Shown: positions 52,214 through 61,368 of the stretch, one piece after another
Layout of the letters: every line of letters starts with the position of its first letter
How positions within the stretch are numbered: the stretch's first letter is position 1
Assembly: GCA_021773115.1 (NCBI GenBank)
Contig: JAJFKS010000005.1
Coordinates: 124,001 to 188,000 of the forward strand
Length of the DNA: 64,000 bases
Origin: Woeseiaceae bacterium
GTDB lineage: Bacteria; Pseudomonadota; Gammaproteobacteria; Steroidobacterales; Woeseiaceae
Direction: 5' to 3'
Notes under the pieces: model-generated
What the model was told of the DNA's origin: nothing
Databases searched by the model: none
Seen by the model: the letters and a program-made list of their open reading frames with translations, nothing else
Translations under genes and position numbers: made by a program

Positions 52214-53499
52214 CCGGATTGAGCCAAAAGCGCAGCCGCTGGACCTGGCTGCCAAGTCTGTATTTCGCTGAAGGCTTGCCATTTGTCGCGGCAATGACCG
52301 TGTCCGTGATCATGTACAAGCGACTCGATATATCCAATGCCGAGGTCGCGTTTTACACCAGTTGGTTGTACCTGCCGTGGGTAATCAAGCCCCTTTGGAG
52401 CCCGATTGTCGATCTCCTGAAGACTCGCCGCTTCTGGATTATCGCGATGCAGCTTCTGTTGGGTGCCGGCTTCGCAACCGTCGCACTGTGTATCCAGGCG
52501 GACAATTTCTTTCGCTACTCACTCGCTGCATTCTGGCTCATCGCATTCAGTTCGGCGACGCACGATATTGCGGCAGACGGTTTTTATATCCTGTCTCTAT
52601 CGGACCACGAACAGGCCTGGTTCGTCGGCATTCGCAATACGTTCTACCGTCTCGCAATGATAGCCGGCCAGGGATTACTGGTTATGGTTGCCGGTTATCT
52701 CGAAAACGAAACGAACAATATACAACTCTCCTGGAGCATTGTTTTCTATCTGCTTGCAGGCTTTTATGTTGTGTTGTTCGCCTGGCACAGGAAGGTCCTG
52801 CCGCGACCGGGAGCGGACGTCATCGGCGTGGCAGAGTCCCTGGGCAGTCTGCTGGCGAAGTTCGTTCACACCTTTGTCATGTTTTTTAAAAAACAGCACA
52901 TCGGCAAAGTACTGGCGTTTCTATTGCTGTACCGGGTCGCCGAGGCCCAATTGGCAAAGCTCGCACCGCCCTTTCTGCTGGATGAGCGCTCAATCGGCGG
53001 ACTTGGCCTGGCCACCTCGGACGTGGGTTTTGTCTATGGTACGGTCGGCGCGTTGATGTTGACGCTGGGTGGCTTGCTGGGCGGTTTCCTGGCGGCACGG
53101 GACGGGCTCCGACATTGGCTCTGGTGGATGGTTCTGGCGATCAATTTGCCGAATGCGGTCTACGTGTTGCTCGCATTCGCGCAACCGGATAGCGTACTAC
53201 TGGTAACTATTGCTGTCGGCATTGAGCAATTTGGATACGGACTCGGTTTCGCCGCGTATACACTGTATATGTTGTACGTGTCGAGGGGCACCCATAGCAC
53301 GGCGCACTTCGCAATTTGCACAGGCTTTATGGCGCTTGGCATGATGCTCCCTGGTATGGTCAGCGGCTGGTTTCAGGAGGTGCTGGGTTATCAGAATTTC
53401 TTCATCTGGGTGCTGGCAGCGACAATTCCGTCATTCATCGTCGTAGCGATGATACCGCTTGACCCGGACTTCGGGCGCGAGAAATCCGAAGTGTCATGA
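52210..53499 (+). CDS. AmpG-like MFS permease (PAT-type)
   Basis: A 429-residue inner-membrane protein with about twelve helices. The start LPSLYFAEGLPFVAAMTVSVIMYKRL, then SWLYLPWVIKPLWSPIVDLLKTRR and FWLIAFSSATHDIAADGF, follow the AmpG/PAT pattern (YxxxGLPY, KxLWAPxVD, QDIAxDG). AmpG carries GlcNAc-anhydroMurNAc peptides into the cytoplasm. Relatives with this short loop set carry simpler amino sugars. GTG start, with a GTGA overlap with the kinase stop. The operon logic suggests import of the MurNAc or muropeptide that murK and murQ consume. Confidence 0.85.
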   Translation: MTGLSQKRSRWTWLPSLYFAEGLPFVAAMTVSVIMYKRLDISNAEVAFYTSWLYLPWVIKPLWSPIVDLLKTRRFWIIAMQLLLGAGFATVALCIQADNFFRYSLAAFWLIAFSSATHDIAADGFYILSLSDHEQAWFVGIRNTFYRLAMIAGQGLLVMVAGYLENETNNIQLSWSIVFYLLAGFYVVLFAWHRKVLPRPGADVIGVAESLGSLLAKFVHTFVMFFKKQHIGKVLAFLLLYRVAEAQLAKLAPPFLLDERSIGGLGLATSDVGFVYGTVGALMLTLGGLLGGFLAARDGLRHWLWWMVLAINLPNAVYVLLAFAQPDSVLLVTIAVGIEQFGYGLGFAAYTLYMLYVSRGTHSTAHFAICTGFMALGMMLPGMVSGWFQEVLGYQNFFIWVLAATIPSFIVVAMIPLDPDFGREKSEVS

Positions 53500-53567
53500 T
53501 TCGCCATTATTGTTCTCCATCATTGCCACATTGAAATGCAAGGATTGAGTCAGCTTGTTAATTGAAA

Positions 53568-53573
53568 AAGAGG
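53568..53573 (+). promoter_or_regulatory. Ribosome binding site that decides the murA start
   Basis: AAGAGG at 53568-53573 lies 6 nt before GTG 53580 and inside the coding stretch that a TTG start at 53562 would imply. Good spacing favours the GTG, which also gives the family's normal N-terminus. Confidence 0.6.
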
Positions 53574-53579
53574 TTCAAT

Positions 53580-54833
53580 GTGGATTCCATTGTAGTTGTA
53601 GGCGGTAAAAAACTTTCCGGCAAGATTTCCACCAGCGGATCAAAGAACGCGGCGCTGCCAATTCTATTTTCAAGCTTGTTAGCCGATGGCGTACATCGTT
53701 TCGACAACGTGCCCGCCCTGCGCGACATTGACTCAACTGAATTGTTGCTCACTGCACTTAATTGCGACATCGAACGTGACGGGCATTCGATGCAGGTCGC
53801 CGTGAAGCCACCTATAAAGCCTGAGGCGTCATATGACCTTGTTCGCAAAATGCGGGCCAGCATTCTTTGTCTTGGGCCCTTGCTGGCGCGCTACGGTGAA
53901 GCACGCGTCAGCTTGCCGGGCGGCTGTGCAATAGGCTCTCGTCCTATCGATTTGCATATCGATACGATGCGCCGTCTCGGTGCCGAGATTGATACCGAGG
54001 AAGGCTACGTTGTTGCTCGAGCGGGTCGACTCAAGGGTGATCGAATCCTTTTTGAAAAACTGACGGTCGGTGGCACCGAGAACGCGCTGATGGCGGCGTC
54101 TCTTGCGAAGGGGACCACCGTTATCGAGAATGCCGCGAAAGAGCCCGAGGTTGTTGACCTGGCTCGCTATTTGAAAACGATGGGCGCTAAAATCGATGGT
54201 GAGGGTAGCAGTGTCATAACGATTGACGGCGTCGATGAACTTGTACCGGGTCGGCACCGCATCGTTGCTGACCGAATCGAAGCTGGGACACTGCTGATCG
54301 CCGGCGCCATTACCGGCGGTGATGTGGTGGTTGAAAATTGCGAACCGGAACACCTGCGATCGCTGATCGAGCACCTGATCGCGTGCGGCTTTGATGTCAC
54401 GAACGATGAAACGTCAATTTCGATCGCCGCCTGCGATAGTTGGAAAGCGACGGATATTTCCACCGCGCCATACCCCGGGTTTCCAACGGACCTGCAAGCC
54501 CAGTACATGGCGCTGATGACACAGGCTGAGGGGACATCTGTAATTACAGAAGGGATATTCGAGAATCGTTTTATGCATGTGCAGGAGCTGGTCCGTCTTG
54601 GTGCGGACATTTCGCCAATGTCACAGGTTGCCGTCGTCCGCGGCGATCGCGGCGGACTGAGCGGCGCCCCGGTAATGGCAACCGATCTGCGTGCGAGTGC
54701 CAGCCTGATTCTTGCTGGCCTTGTCGCGAAAGGCGAAACCCGTGTGAACCGAATCTACCACCTGGATCGTGGTTATGAGCACCTTGAGGACAAGCTGAAG
54801 TCCCTGGGGGCAGATGTGTTGCGAGTTTCGTAG
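53580..54833 (+). CDS. murA: UDP-N-acetylglucosamine 1-carboxyvinyltransferase
   Basis: About 417 residues from GTG 53580 (E. coli MurA has 419). It transfers enolpyruvate from PEP to UDP-GlcNAc, the first committed step of MurNAc synthesis. Catalytic Cys116 lies in [15 protein letters not shown], so fosfomycin sensitivity is predicted. Other signatures are [11 protein letters not shown], the Lys-Asn pair, [16 protein letters not shown] and [14 protein letters not shown]. It lies 80 nt after the AmpG-like gene on the same strand. That puts a biosynthetic enzyme at the end of the MurNAc salvage genes; murA is usually near ibaG or hisG in gammaproteobacteria, so it might be a second copy. Confidence 0.96.
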   Translation: MDSIVVVGGKKLSGKISTSGSKNAALPILFSSLLADGVHRFDNVPALRDIDSTELLLTALNCDIERDGHSMQVAVKPPIKPEASYDLVRKMRASILCLGPLLARYGEARVSLPGGCAIGSRPIDLHIDTMRRLGAEIDTEEGYVVARAGRLKGDRILFEKLTVGGTENALMAASLAKGTTVIENAAKEPEVVDLARYLKTMGAKIDGEGSSVITIDGVDELVPGRHRIVADRIEAGTLLIAGAITGGDVVVENCEPEHLRSLIEHLIACGFDVTNDETSISIAACDSWKATDISTAPYPGFPTDLQAQYMALMTQAEGTSVITEGIFENRFMHVQELVRLGADISPMSQVAVVRGDRGGLSGAPVMATDLRASASLILAGLVAKGETRVNRIYHLDRGYEHLEDKLKSLGADVLRVS

Positions 54834-54866
54834 TCAATCCAGCGGCCGTTTAAGCCCGTTAAATTC

Positions 54867-57305
54867 CTACTCATACCTCAACGCCAGCACCGGCCTCGCC
54901 GTCGCAGCCCGACTGGCTTGCAACACAATAGTCATCCAGGCCGCTGCCAATGCAGCCAGGCCTGCAGCAATAAATAACCATGCCCATTCGCTGAATGGCG
55001 CCTTGTACACGAACCGGGTCAGCCACTGATTCATGAAGTAATACGCCACTGGCCAGGCAATCACATTCGCGAGTAACACGAGCTTTGTGAAATCGGATGT
55101 GAGTAACCAGACAATGTCTTTAACGGATGCGCCCATCACTTTACGGATGCCGATTTCCTTCGTACGACGTTCGGTCGTAAAGGATGCGAGGCCAAAAAGC
55201 CCCAAAGTCGCGACAAAAATAGCAAATGCGGAAAAAACGGCAAACATTTGAGCCTGTCGCTGTTCCGACCGATAAAGTGCATCAAAGCGATCGTCAAGGA
55301 ATTCCCAGAACACCGGCTCGCCCGGAACCAACTTGCTCCACACCGATTCAAAATGAGCGATCGCATCCCGATGGTCACCGGGCGCCAGTTTCACCGATAT
55401 GCGGCGGCCATAGTTTGGGCTTGGTTCCTCAAAGATTGTTGCTTTGATCTCATTGTGCAGGGAAGAGAAATGTATATCCGGGATAACGCCGACTACTTCC
55501 CGGTCAATGACTCTTGTGAGTTCCCGATTGAGCGGCGAGCGAATGATCTTGCCGATCGCTTCCTCGGGCGACCAGCCAAAGCGGCGTGCAGCGGACACAT
55601 TTAGAATAGCTGCGGCCTTGACGACCGGGTTTTCCTCAGTGGGTTCCGGCACTCGCATCTCATTCTGCCGAAAAGCACGCCCAGCAATGAAGTCAATGTC
55701 GTAATGATCGAACCACTGGTAGTCGACTTTGATGTTCGCTATGCCTATGAAATTTTCCCTGACTATTTGCTCGCCCTCGGCAATGTAGCCTGAGCCATCG
55801 TTATTCTGCATGCCGGGCACGCGTGACGAATAAACAGCGGATAAAATGTCGGGATGCGCCTCAAGCTCCGCCTTCATTGGCTCGTAGAGTTCCCAAAGAT
55901 CGGAGAAAAATGGCAGATTGCTAATGAGATTGCGCGACTTATCAAAGCCGAGATCAGCATTCTTCGCATAGTTCATCTGCGCAATGACGACACCCGTCGC
56001 GATCATGAGTGCTATTGACGTCGCAAACTGGAAAACCACCAGGCCCTTTCTGAGTAGCACGGAGCCGCTACCCGATACGGAACCTTTCAGTACCTCGGCG
56101 GGCTTAAATTTTGACAGGTAGAGTGCCGGGTAGCTTCCGGCAAACAGCCCAACGACTATCACACCGGCGACCAGTATCGCGATCGCGCCGGGATTCGCCA
56201 GTGAAAATTCAAGCGGCTTTTCGAGGTAGTTGGAAAATCCTGTTATAGACAGTTCGACGATGACAAGGGCGAGCAACATTGCGATCGCCGTTAACAGAAT
56301 CGATTCGCCCATAAACTGCGTGATCAGCTGACTCCGGTGAGCGCCAACCACTTTTCGGATTCCAACCTCTCGTGCACGCTGCGTCGATCGAGCCGTGGTC
56401 AGATTCATGAAATTGACACACGCGATTAGTAGTACAAAAAGGGCAACAGCGGAAAACGTGTAAACCGTGTTTATGCTGCCATTCTCCTGCCACTCACCGT
56501 CACGGTCCGAGCTAAGGTGAATATCGGTCAGAGCCTGCAGCGAAAGAAACGAACTGCTTTCGGCATCTTCGCTCCAGTGCCTGATCAGGAAGTCAAGAAA
56601 TTTTGCCTCGAGATCTGCCGGATCAAATCCTTCGGGCAGTCGGACATAGGTGTAATAGTTGTTACTGCCCCAGCTTTCCAGTTCGTCCGGACCCATCATT
56701 AAGGGAATTGCTGCGATTGAGCCGACAATTTCAAACTGCATGTGTGTGTTGTCAGGCAAATCCTTTATGATTGCCGTTACTGTGACGTCCGCCTGATCCA
56801 TCAGATTCAGTGTTTGACCAATGGGGTCTTCATCTCCGAAGTAACGTGCCGCCGCTCGCTCTGACATGACGATGTCGGTTGGCCGCGCAAGGGCGGTTTC
56901 CGGATCGCCATCGACAAATTCGAGATTGAAGAATTTGAATACGTTCGGATCGGCGATTACCAGTTGCTGTTCGCGGAGTCGGATATCATCTCGCGATAAG
57001 GTGACTCCACCCGTGGAAAGAATTCTTGTGATGTCCTCCACTTCGGCGAAGTCCTGTTTCATCAGCGGGGCGATGGGCGGGGCAACCGCAGCAAGCCGCA
57101 AATCATTGCCAAGGAAATCTCGAGTGACTCGATAAATTCGATCGGCGTTATCCCAGTGTTTGTCATAGGAAACTTCATAACGGACGAACATCGCAATCAT
57201 GATGCAGCACGCTAGTCCAATGGCAAGGCCGATGATGTTGATGGCACTGAACAGTGGATTTCCGACAATATTGCGCCAGGCAATTTTAAAGTAGCTATTG
57301 AGCAT
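54867..57305 (-). CDS. ABC transporter permease, MacB/FtsX type, duplicated core
   Basis: An 812-residue permease. N-terminal helix (YFKIAWRNIVGNPLFSAINIIGLAIGLACC), a long periplasmic MacB_PCD domain (about 45-265), three helices with the FtsX core (RSTQRAREVGIRKVVGAHR), then a second MacB_PCD domain and a second FtsX core (FTTERRTKEIGIRKVMGAS). Such eight-helix permeases of the Bacteroidetes/gammaproteobacterial YxdM-like type work as exporters of peptides or in envelope stress. It overlaps the ATPase gene by 11 nt and is the last gene of the adaptor-ATPase-permease group. Confidence 0.92.
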   Translation of the reverse strand: MLNSYFKIAWRNIVGNPLFSAINIIGLAIGLACCIMIAMFVRYEVSYDKHWDNADRIYRVTRDFLGNDLRLAAVAPPIAPLMKQDFAEVEDITRILSTGGVTLSRDDIRLREQQLVIADPNVFKFFNLEFVDGDPETALARPTDIVMSERAAARYFGDEDPIGQTLNLMDQADVTVTAIIKDLPDNTHMQFEIVGSIAAIPLMMGPDELESWGSNNYYTYVRLPEGFDPADLEAKFLDFLIRHWSEDAESSSFLSLQALTDIHLSSDRDGEWQENGSINTVYTFSAVALFVLLIACVNFMNLTTARSTQRAREVGIRKVVGAHRSQLITQFMGESILLTAIAMLLALVIVELSITGFSNYLEKPLEFSLANPGAIAILVAGVIVVGLFAGSYPALYLSKFKPAEVLKGSVSGSGSVLLRKGLVVFQFATSIALMIATGVVIAQMNYAKNADLGFDKSRNLISNLPFFSDLWELYEPMKAELEAHPDILSAVYSSRVPGMQNNDGSGYIAEGEQIVRENFIGIANIKVDYQWFDHYDIDFIAGRAFRQNEMRVPEPTEENPVVKAAAILNVSAARRFGWSPEEAIGKIIRSPLNRELTRVIDREVVGVIPDIHFSSLHNEIKATIFEEPSPNYGRRISVKLAPGDHRDAIAHFESVWSKLVPGEPVFWEFLDDRFDALYRSEQRQAQMFAVFSAFAIFVATLGLFGLASFTTERRTKEIGIRKVMGASVKDIVWLLTSDFTKLVLLANVIAWPVAYYFMNQWLTRFVYKAPFSEWAWLFIAAGLAALAAAWMTIVLQASRAATARPVLALRYE

Positions 57306-58005
57306 GACGCGCCTCGCTTGCCTGGTTCAGGCCCACGATATTTTCGGATAGCACTCGGCCGTCAAGCATATTGACGATGCGACTGGCATGATCAGCATGC
57401 CCCGGATCATGTGTCACCATTACGATAGTCGTACCGTCTCTGTTGAGTTGATTCAAAAGTTCAAGCACCTCTTCACCATTGCTCGTATCGAGATTTCCGG
57501 TCGGCTCGTCCGCGAGAATCAGTTTCGGCTGGTTAACTACCGCGCGCGCAACTGCGACGCGTTGTTGCTGGCCGCCCGAAAGCTGTTGTGGCCGATGTCC
57601 GGCACGATGTGCAATGCCAACGCGCTCCAATACTGTCTGCACTCTTTTCTCGCGTTCCGCCGCGGGTACCTTTTGATAAAGGAGCGGTAACATCACGTTT
57701 TCTGCGACAGTCAGTTCGTCAACCAGGTTGAAACTCTGGAAAATGAATCCGATGTTATGTTTGCGAATGTCGGCCAACTTGCTTTCGCCATACGCGGCAA
57801 CTTCTTCATCGAGAAACATATAACGACCAGTGTCCGGCGAATCCAGCATGCCCATGATGTTCAAGAGCGTCGATTTGCCGCAACCTGACGTTCCCATGAT
57901 GGCGATAAACTCTCCCGCTTTTACTTCCAGGTTGATGTTGTCCAACGCCGTTGTCTCTATGTCGCTGGTCCGATACGCCTTCGTAAGGCCATACATCTCA
58001 ATCAT
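57295..58005 (-). CDS. ABC transporter ATP-binding protein, MacB/LolD type
   Basis: A 236-residue ATPase: Walker [13 protein letters not shown] (about 37-48), Q-loop [13 protein letters not shown], signature [14 protein letters not shown], Walker [13 protein letters not shown] and the H-loop MVTHD. It has the LolD/MacB subfamily spacing. It supplies energy to the MacB-type permease encoded just downstream with an 11-nt overlap. ATG start. The HlyD-like adaptor gene is upstream on the same strand. Confidence 0.96.
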   Translation of the reverse strand: MIEMYGLTKAYRTSDIETTALDNINLEVKAGEFIAIMGTSGCGKSTLLNIMGMLDSPDTGRYMFLDEEVAAYGESKLADIRKHNIGFIFQSFNLVDELTVAENVMLPLLYQKVPAAEREKRVQTVLERVGIAHRAGHRPQQLSGGQQQRVAVARAVVNQPKLILADEPTGNLDTSNGEEVLELLNQLNRDGTTIVMVTHDPGHADHASRIVNMLDGRVLSENIVGLNQASEARHAQ

Positions 58006-58031
58006 CTTGGTCCACTCCTGATTTAATACTG

Positions 58032-59318
58032 CTACTGGTCGATGAATAGCCGATCGACCTCAATAAAATGTGCGTAAGAAGAAATAATGACCTGGTCGCC
58101 AGCGACGAGGCCGGATATCACTTCAATCGTGCTCGGGTTGCGTCGCCCGAGCTGGACAGGGCGCCGGGTGGCGAATTTTCCATCCGCAGCGATGACGAAA
58201 ACCCACGCGCCACCCGTGTCATTGAAAAAGGGACCGTTGGCAAGAAGTGTTGCGCGCTCGGTCGTGTCGCCGAGCACCAGGCGCATTTGCAAGGTTTGGC
58301 CGCGGCGAATATTTGACGGTGCGTCACCGATAAATCGAAAGTCGACTTCAAACTGTGACGCTTGAACTTCAGGATAAATTTTGCTGACTTCCAGCCGGTA
58401 ATCGCGTCCGTTGAACTCCAGCAATGCCTGCTGGCCAACTCGCACCCGGTTAAGATAAAACTCATTGACCAGCGCGACCGCCTTAAAGCGGTCAACATCA
58501 TCAATCTGTCCCAGCCGTTCTCCACGGGCTTTCGATTCGCCGATCTCGGCATTCATGGATGTGATCTGTCCGGATCGAGGTGCGCGAATCAACAAGTTGT
58601 CGAGATTGCCACGGGCAAGTGTCAGGTTTTTTTCGAGATGCAGAACCGAGCTGTTGAGTTGCGCGATCTGGGCCAGGCGAATCTTTTCGTCCTGCTCCTG
58701 GCTTTCCCGCGTAACCTGCCGTCGATCGCGGTTGTATTGCAACTCATCAACGGCGTCTTCGTATTCGTTGTTCGATATGAACCGCTTTCCCTCGAGCTTT
58801 TCGTAACGTCCAACCAGGCGCGACAAACGCGCAATCGCGTAATCGATCTCAATCAACTCGCTCTTGAGTCGCAGGCGGTTTTGTTCAATAGCAAGTTGAG
58901 TATTGCGAAGATTATTGAGTTGCTCGCTGACCTCCGCTTCGCGCGCGATCACGTCAAGCTGCAATGACGTGTTCGACAAATCGATCAGTGCTTGACCTTT
59001 TTCAACAATCGATCCTTCTTCGACGTGAATCGCCTCGACCCTTCCGCCTTCAATCGCATCGAGGTATACCGTTCGCTCAGGCTCGACGGCAGCACGCAGC
59101 GGAATGAAGTCTTCGTACATGCCGACCGATACCTCTGCCGTTCGGATACGCTGACCGTCGAGCGTGAAAGACGTTCCCGTGTGCAGGGTGGTGTAAATCA
59201 GGGCAAGTACCGCAACGCCGGCCACGACGACACCGCCAATGATCAAGGGCTTCCTGGAATTCCGCTTTATGTGGCGATCCATGCCGGCGGCAGTCGAATG
59301 TTGGCTTTGCGATTTCAT
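58032..59318 (-). CDS. HlyD/MacA-like periplasmic adaptor protein
   Basis: A 428-residue membrane-fusion protein. One N-terminal helix (about 24-45; LIIGGVVVAGVAVLALIYT) anchors it. A lipoyl half-motif (VEAIHVEEGSIVEKGQALIDL), a long alpha-hairpin (about 110-220; heptad-rich QLNNLRNTQLAIEQNRLRLK region), the second lipoyl half (RAPRSGQITSM) and a beta-barrel domain follow. It links the permease to an outer-membrane channel not present in the window. First gene of the exporter operon, divergent from the two-component genes across 137 bp. Confidence 0.92.
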   Translation of the reverse strand: MKSQSQHSTAAGMDRHIKRNSRKPLIIGGVVVAGVAVLALIYTTLHTGTSFTLDGQRIRTAEVSVGMYEDFIPLRAAVEPERTVYLDAIEGGRVEAIHVEEGSIVEKGQALIDLSNTSLQLDVIAREAEVSEQLNNLRNTQLAIEQNRLRLKSELIEIDYAIARLSRLVGRYEKLEGKRFISNNEYEDAVDELQYNRDRRQVTRESQEQDEKIRLAQIAQLNSSVLHLEKNLTLARGNLDNLLIRAPRSGQITSMNAEIGESKARGERLGQIDDVDRFKAVALVNEFYLNRVRVGQQALLEFNGRDYRLEVSKIYPEVQASQFEVDFRFIGDAPSNIRRGQTLQMRLVLGDTTERATLLANGPFFNDTGGAWVFVIAADGKFATRRPVQLGRRNPSTIEVISGLVAGDQVIISSYAHFIEVDRLFIDQ

Positions 59319-59379
59319 TACTCATTAGATCAATCTCACCACCCCATTGGTTTAAACAATAAAAACAAAGAGTTATGGA

Positions 59380-59394
59380 AAATATTGAATATTT
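59380..59394. promoter_or_regulatory. 15-bp palindrome in the exporter/two-component divergent region
   Basis: AAATATT-G-AATATTT is a perfect dyad centred at 59387, roughly midway between the adaptor ATG (59318) and the response-regulator ATG (59456). Fis-type helix-turn-helix regulators bind AT-rich dyads, so this is a candidate site for the adjacent regulator. It is AT-only apart from the centre, so chance is not excluded. Confidence 0.4.
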
Positions 59395-59397
59395 GAG

Positions 59398-59413
59398 CGT
59401 CCGCTGACGGACG
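59398..59413. promoter_or_regulatory. Short GC hairpin/dyad next to the palindrome
   Basis: CGTCCG (59398-59403) and CGGACG (59408-59413) form a perfect 6-bp dyad with a CTGA loop, 3 nt after the AT-rich palindrome. It is not followed by a T-run, so it is not a terminator. It may be a second operator half or an mRNA hairpin in the leader of the response-regulator gene. Confidence 0.35.
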
Positions 59414-59455
59414 AAAGTGATCGATTTCGGACACTTTGGAAGCTAAGCTTTCGTC

Positions 59456-60028
59456 ATGGAGTCTCGTGCCACCATTCTCGTCGTTGACGATGATGCCGAT
59501 GTTCTGACAGCGGCTCGCCTGCTGTTGCGGCAGTTTTTCGGGGCGGTTCTGACAACGACAGACCCCGGCGATATCCCCGGCCTGATGACTGAACAGTCTA
59601 TCGACGTCTTTCTTATCGATATGAATTTCGCGATTGGCCAGCACAGTGGCATCGAAGGCCTCAATTACATGCAACAGATCAAGAGCCTGGATCCCGATGC
59701 CGTGGTCGTCCTGATGACCGCCTTTGGCGCGTTGAACACAGCGGTTCAGGCGATGCGCGAAGGAGCAACGGACTTTGTTTTAAAGCCCTGGCAAAACGAA
59801 AAGCTGGTTGCCACGCTTAGTGTTGCCGCCGAATTGCGGCGGACGCGTACGGTGGTCATCCAGGAAAGCGATGCGGCGAAGGCGGTTTCGCTTAACCTGG
59901 AGGCCAATGAGCGAAAAATGATCTCGATGGCGCTCGAGCAATCGCACGGCAACATTTCTCATGCGGCAAAAGCGCTCGGCATTACCCGTGCCGCACTGTA
60001 CCGGCGCATTGAGAAGTACGAATTGTGA
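59456..60028 (+). CDS. Response regulator with receiver and Fis-type HTH, no AAA+ domain
   Basis: A 190-residue regulator. The receiver (1-120) has the acidic pocket DDDAD (11-15), phospho-acceptor Asp55 in FLIDMN, Thr in LMTAFG and Lys in VLKPWQ. A linker and a Fis/HTH_8 domain follow (about 148-190; MALEQSHGNISHAAKALGITRAALYRRIEKY). It lacks the sigma-54 ATPase domain of NtrC, as in ActR/PrrA-like regulators. It is coupled by a GTGA overlap to its kinase and divergent from the ABC exporter, its likely target. Confidence 0.93.
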   Translation: MESRATILVVDDDADVLTAARLLLRQFFGAVLTTTDPGDIPGLMTEQSIDVFLIDMNFAIGQHSGIEGLNYMQQIKSLDPDAVVVLMTAFGALNTAVQAMREGATDFVLKPWQNEKLVATLSVAAELRRTRTVVIQESDAAKAVSLNLEANERKMISMALEQSHGNISHAAKALGITRAALYRRIEKYEL

Positions 60029-61332
60029 AGCAGCAGTTCCGAGCCCGTTTTCGTGCACTGATAGTCATCCAGATCATGCTGCTGGTGGGCAGCATTTGCT
60101 TTCTTGCGTGGTCATTAGTGGCAACTGGATTCGTCGCGATTCCCGTCGCCGTCACGATCGTTGTATCGCTACAGGTAATTGGCCTGCTCCGCTATGTCGA
60201 GTCTCACGTCGACACGCTTGAAGACTTTTTTGCAGCAATTAATTATGAAGATTTCACGCGCCGATTTGTCGAGGACAATGTTGATGTCGAACTGAAAGAG
60301 GCCTTTAACCGCATACTCGAAAAATTCCAGGACGCGAGTGCTGCAAGGGAAGTTCAGGCCGTTTACCTGGAGACGGTGGTCAAGCATGTGCCGGTGCCAT
60401 TTATTGCGGTGAAATCGGATGGGACGCTGAGCCTTGTCAACAATCCGGCGCGCCGGCTGACCGGGTTATCCGCATTGCATCATTTCGGCCAACTCGCAGA
60501 ACTTGATCCTCAGTTGCCCGGGCTCATGCAGGCGATCGAACCGGGCAGCCAGCAATTGTTGCAAACCAGGCTCCGCGATGTGCCAGCCGAATTACGCGTA
60601 TCGGTGTCTGAAATTCGAATTGCCGGCGAAATCGAACGGCTATATTCGATCGAGAATCTATCCGGTGAATTAACGGCCCGTGAAGCAAGCGCCTGGCGCA
60701 AGCTGATAAGGGTATTAACACACGAAATCATGAACACACTGACGCCCGTGGCATCGCTGGCGCAGACGGCTGCGGCAATACTTGAAAAACCTGACGCGAC
60801 GGGTGAAGTTCGCGAGGCAGTAATGACGATCGCGCGCCGCAGCGAGGGCTTGATGAGTTTTGTGTCGCGGTATCGCGAGATGCTGAACGTGCCCCTCCCG
60901 GACCCCGAGTCGATCGGAGTGGCGGAAGCACTGCAAAGTGTCGTTGCATTGATGAGCGAAGAGCTTGAAGGCGTCAGTGTTGTAATCAGTGTCGTACCGG
61001 AGTCACTCGAGATTCAAGCGGATCGGCAGTTGCTGGATCAAGTGTTGGTTAACGTCGTTAAGAATGCTGCGGACGCTCTGCAGGATACCGATTCACCGCA
61101 ACTGCGGCTTAGCGGCAAACTGGATTCAGGACGTGTGCTGATTAGGGTCCGGGATAATGGACCTGGCATAGCCGATGATACTTTGGACCAGGTATTCATA
61201 CCGTTTTTTACCACCAAACGAGAGGGCAGCGGTATCGGACTTAGCCTTTGCCGGCAAATCATGATTGCTCATCATGGAGAAATCGTGCTCGAGAGTGACA
61301 AGCGCGGAACGACGATCGGTCTGCTGTTCTAG
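60025..61332 (+). CDS. Membrane sensor histidine kinase (NtrY-like)
   Basis: A 435-residue kinase starting with GTG. Two hydrophobic helices (about 13-32 and 35-56) with almost no periplasmic loop suggest sensing within the membrane. A PAS-like domain (about 112-210) and a HisKA-like region with His233 in LTHEIMNTLTPV follow, then HATPase_c with VNVVKNAADAL, VRDNGPGIADD, IPFFTTKREGSGIGLSLCRQI. It phosphorylates the overlapping response regulator. The signal is unknown, but the divergent exporter suggests envelope or antimicrobial stress. Confidence 0.93.
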   Translation: MKQQFRARFRALIVIQIMLLVGSICFLAWSLVATGFVAIPVAVTIVVSLQVIGLLRYVESHVDTLEDFFAAINYEDFTRRFVEDNVDVELKEAFNRILEKFQDASAAREVQAVYLETVVKHVPVPFIAVKSDGTLSLVNNPARRLTGLSALHHFGQLAELDPQLPGLMQAIEPGSQQLLQTRLRDVPAELRVSVSEIRIAGEIERLYSIENLSGELTAREASAWRKLIRVLTHEIMNTLTPVASLAQTAAAILEKPDATGEVREAVMTIARRSEGLMSFVSRYREMLNVPLPDPESIGVAEALQSVVALMSEELEGVSVVISVVPESLEIQADRQLLDQVLVNVVKNAADALQDTDSPQLRLSGKLDSGRVLIRVRDNGPGIADDTLDQVFIPFFTTKREGSGIGLSLCRQIMIAHHGEIVLESDKRGTTIGLLF

Positions 61333-61368
61333 CTGCGGGGTGTCGGCCGACCGTCTATACTGAGTCAA

